Source of the DNA: Roseivirga sp.
GTDB taxonomy: Bacteria; Bacteroidota; Bacteroidia; Cytophagales; Cyclobacteriaceae
Assembly (NCBI GenBank): GCA_021404565.1
Contig: JAAWWF010000001.1
Span: 481,613-545,612, forward strand
DNA length: 64,000 nucleotides
Direction: 5' to 3'
Shown here: in pieces, positions 63,051 through 64,000 of the stretch
Layout of the letters: the number at the start of each line of letters is the position of its first letter
How positions within the stretch are numbered: the stretch's first letter is position 1
Made by a program: the position numbers and the translations under genes
Notes under the pieces: model-generated
Told to the model about the DNA's origin: nothing
The model's database searches: none
What the model saw: only the letters and a program-made list of their open reading frames with translations

Positions 63051-63758
63051 TCAACCCTTCTTAATCTTCTCGATGACATCTTTCATTTGCGCAAACTCCG
63101 AATAGCCATAATTGATTTGGTACAACTCTTCCTTCGCCTTAAATAAAACCGTGGGGTACCCGGTGACTCCCCACTGACGGTTGAGCTGAAAATCCTGATG
63201 GGTCTGATACTTAATCTCCTCACTTTCAAATTCCTTCATAAACTCATCGAACGGAATATCGAACTGCTCGCAGATTGACTTATAAAACTCAACCTGGCCA
63301 GGGTCTTCACTATCCACATAGAACTTTTTGGATACCTCTTCGAAGAAAGCAAGAACATCCTCACCCAGCCATTTCTTTGAAGCTACCACAGCACGACAAG
63401 GAGGTTCTGTGTCATAGTTAAACTCTTCCCTGTCAAACAAGGCATAGCCAAAGGGCTGACCACTGCGTTTGGTCACCTCTTCCCAATGGTGCTTCAGAAA
63501 ATCCTTCATCCGCTGGTCCCAGGCCTCTCCCCCTCCCGGACGAAGCCCTCCGAGGATCACCTTGAACTGATACTCCGGGTAGTTGACCTTAAGCTCCTGC
63601 AGGTGGTTGGAAATACCCCAGCACCACGAACACATAGGGTCGCCTACATAGATAATCTCATGATCTTTGTCTATTACCTGTTGGGCACCAAAGGCTGGTA
63701 ATTCAGCGGGAGAACACTCGCCCGATACGGGGTCGCAAAGCAGATCTTCATTTTTCAT
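63051..63758 (-). CDS. DsbA-family (FrnE-like) thioredoxin-fold protein
   Basis: This 235-residue protein starts at ATG 63758; a longer frame to 63809 overlaps the gene upstream. The thioredoxin-type active site is C43-S-W-C46 in GDPMCSWCWGISNHL. The DSBA fold continues to PTVLFKAKEELYQINYGY. A second Cys pair at the N-terminus (LLCDPVSGECSPAEL) may act as a redox or metal site. No signal peptide, so cytoplasmic, as for FrnE-type proteins. Confidence 0.85.
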   Translation of the reverse strand: MKNEDLLCDPVSGECSPAELPAFGAQQVIDKDHEIIYVGDPMCSWCWGISNHLQELKVNYPEYQFKVILGGLRPGGGEAWDQRMKDFLKHHWEEVTKRSGQPFGYALFDREEFNYDTEPPCRAVVASKKWLGEDVLAFFEEVSKKFYVDSEDPGQVEFYKSICEQFDIPFDEFMKEFESEEIKYQTHQDFQLNRQWGVTGYPTVLFKAKEELYQINYGYSEFAQMKDVIEKIKKG

Positions 63759-63771
63759 CAGTGTCACAACA

Positions 63772-64000
63772 CTAATCCATAGTGTTGAGTTCAGGGTTTC
63801 TCTCTTCATCGAAAACCAACTCTGCCTTATTAAGATAGCGCTGCATCCCCAGCATTACTTCATAATTGGGTTGATGAAGGTGTTTCGGGATTTTGTAAAT
63901 ACGTTCATCCCTCTTGTCAAAGGGGGTAGGGATTTTGGAATTGAAGAGATAGGGAATCAGAATTTTGGAACAGCTCAGCGCAATTCTGTCAAATTGGTAT
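63772..64000 (-). CDS. Partial protein at the right edge (C-terminal end)
   Basis: An open frame on the minus strand enters from the right edge and stops at 63772. About 75 residues are visible, including DRIALSCSKILIPYLFNSK, DERIYKIPKHLHQPNYEVML and LNKAELVFDEERNPELNT. It is 13 bases before the DsbA-family gene, so both are in one transcript. The fragment is too short to name. Confidence 0.6.
   Translation of the reverse strand, partial: YQFDRIALSCSKILIPYLFNSKIPTPFDKRDERIYKIPKHLHQPNYEVMLGMQRYLNKAELVFDEERNPELNTMD

Overview
The window looks like a chromosome segment of a marine-type Bacteroidota, most likely order Cytophagales. The evidence is a type IX secretion plug protein (DUF5103), OmpA/PD40 and VPS10-like secreted proteins, a PUR-alpha-like DUF3276 protein, promoters of the Bacteroidota TTTG...TAnnTTTG class, almost no Shine-Dalgarno sequences, and abundant signal peptides and lipoproteins. 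GC content is moderate. I see no phage, integrase, transposase or rRNA.

Layout. 1-3.7 kb: the end of an FtsX-type permease and a large secreted beta-propeller protein. 4.0-7.1 kb: a tRNA-Ser(GCT), a cluster of palindromic repeats, then three tandem, translationally coupled paralogous membrane proteins of unknown function. This is the most unusual locus in the window. 7.4-14.6 kb: small secreted proteins and lipoproteins, an OmpA-like periplasmic protein, an M20 peptidase and a SUMF1-fold protein. 15-23.5 kb: housekeeping and metabolic genes (phosphohexomutase, DinB, murB, a Tet-like exporter, an amidinotransferase-fold enzyme, a methyltransferase and a membrane-bound AraC regulator). 23.7-31.7 kb: secreted FG-GAP/UnbV, DUF1579-like and cupin proteins, a TPR-PD40-OmpA protein, an orphan ABC ATPase and a sorbosone dehydrogenase-like lipoprotein.

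31.8-41.4 kb: an ABC-F ATPase, an ECF sigma factor coupled to a protein that joins an inner-membrane anchor to an outer-membrane barrel, the T9SS plug protein, a lone Cas6 endoribonuclease with no array or other cas genes, YchF, an AI-2E family permease and the DUF3276 protein. 41.6-53.6 kb: a DUF58 protein, a ferredoxin divergent from a LuxC-like acyl-CoA reductase, a racemase, a VOC protein, a serine hydrolase, an M50 peptidase, an AraC regulator, polyphosphate glucokinase, a PP2C-like protein and a PD40 lipoprotein. 53.6-58.1 kb: a TetR-aldolase-BASS transporter operon with a clear operator, a VOC-cupin fusion and a small zinc-ribbon protein. 58.2-61.7 kb: a molybdate uptake operon (modA, a Mop-like protein, modB, modC) followed by a phosphoesterase. 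The window ends with an HxlR/SRPBCC/TfoX cluster, a DsbA-like protein and a truncated gene.

Most genes are ordinary. The items that merit follow-up are the triplicated membrane-protein operon with its repeat cluster, the stand-alone Cas6, the sigma factor/two-membrane sensor pair, the operators at the TetR, HxlR and mod loci, and two promoters that sit so close to the start codon that the mRNAs should be leaderless.
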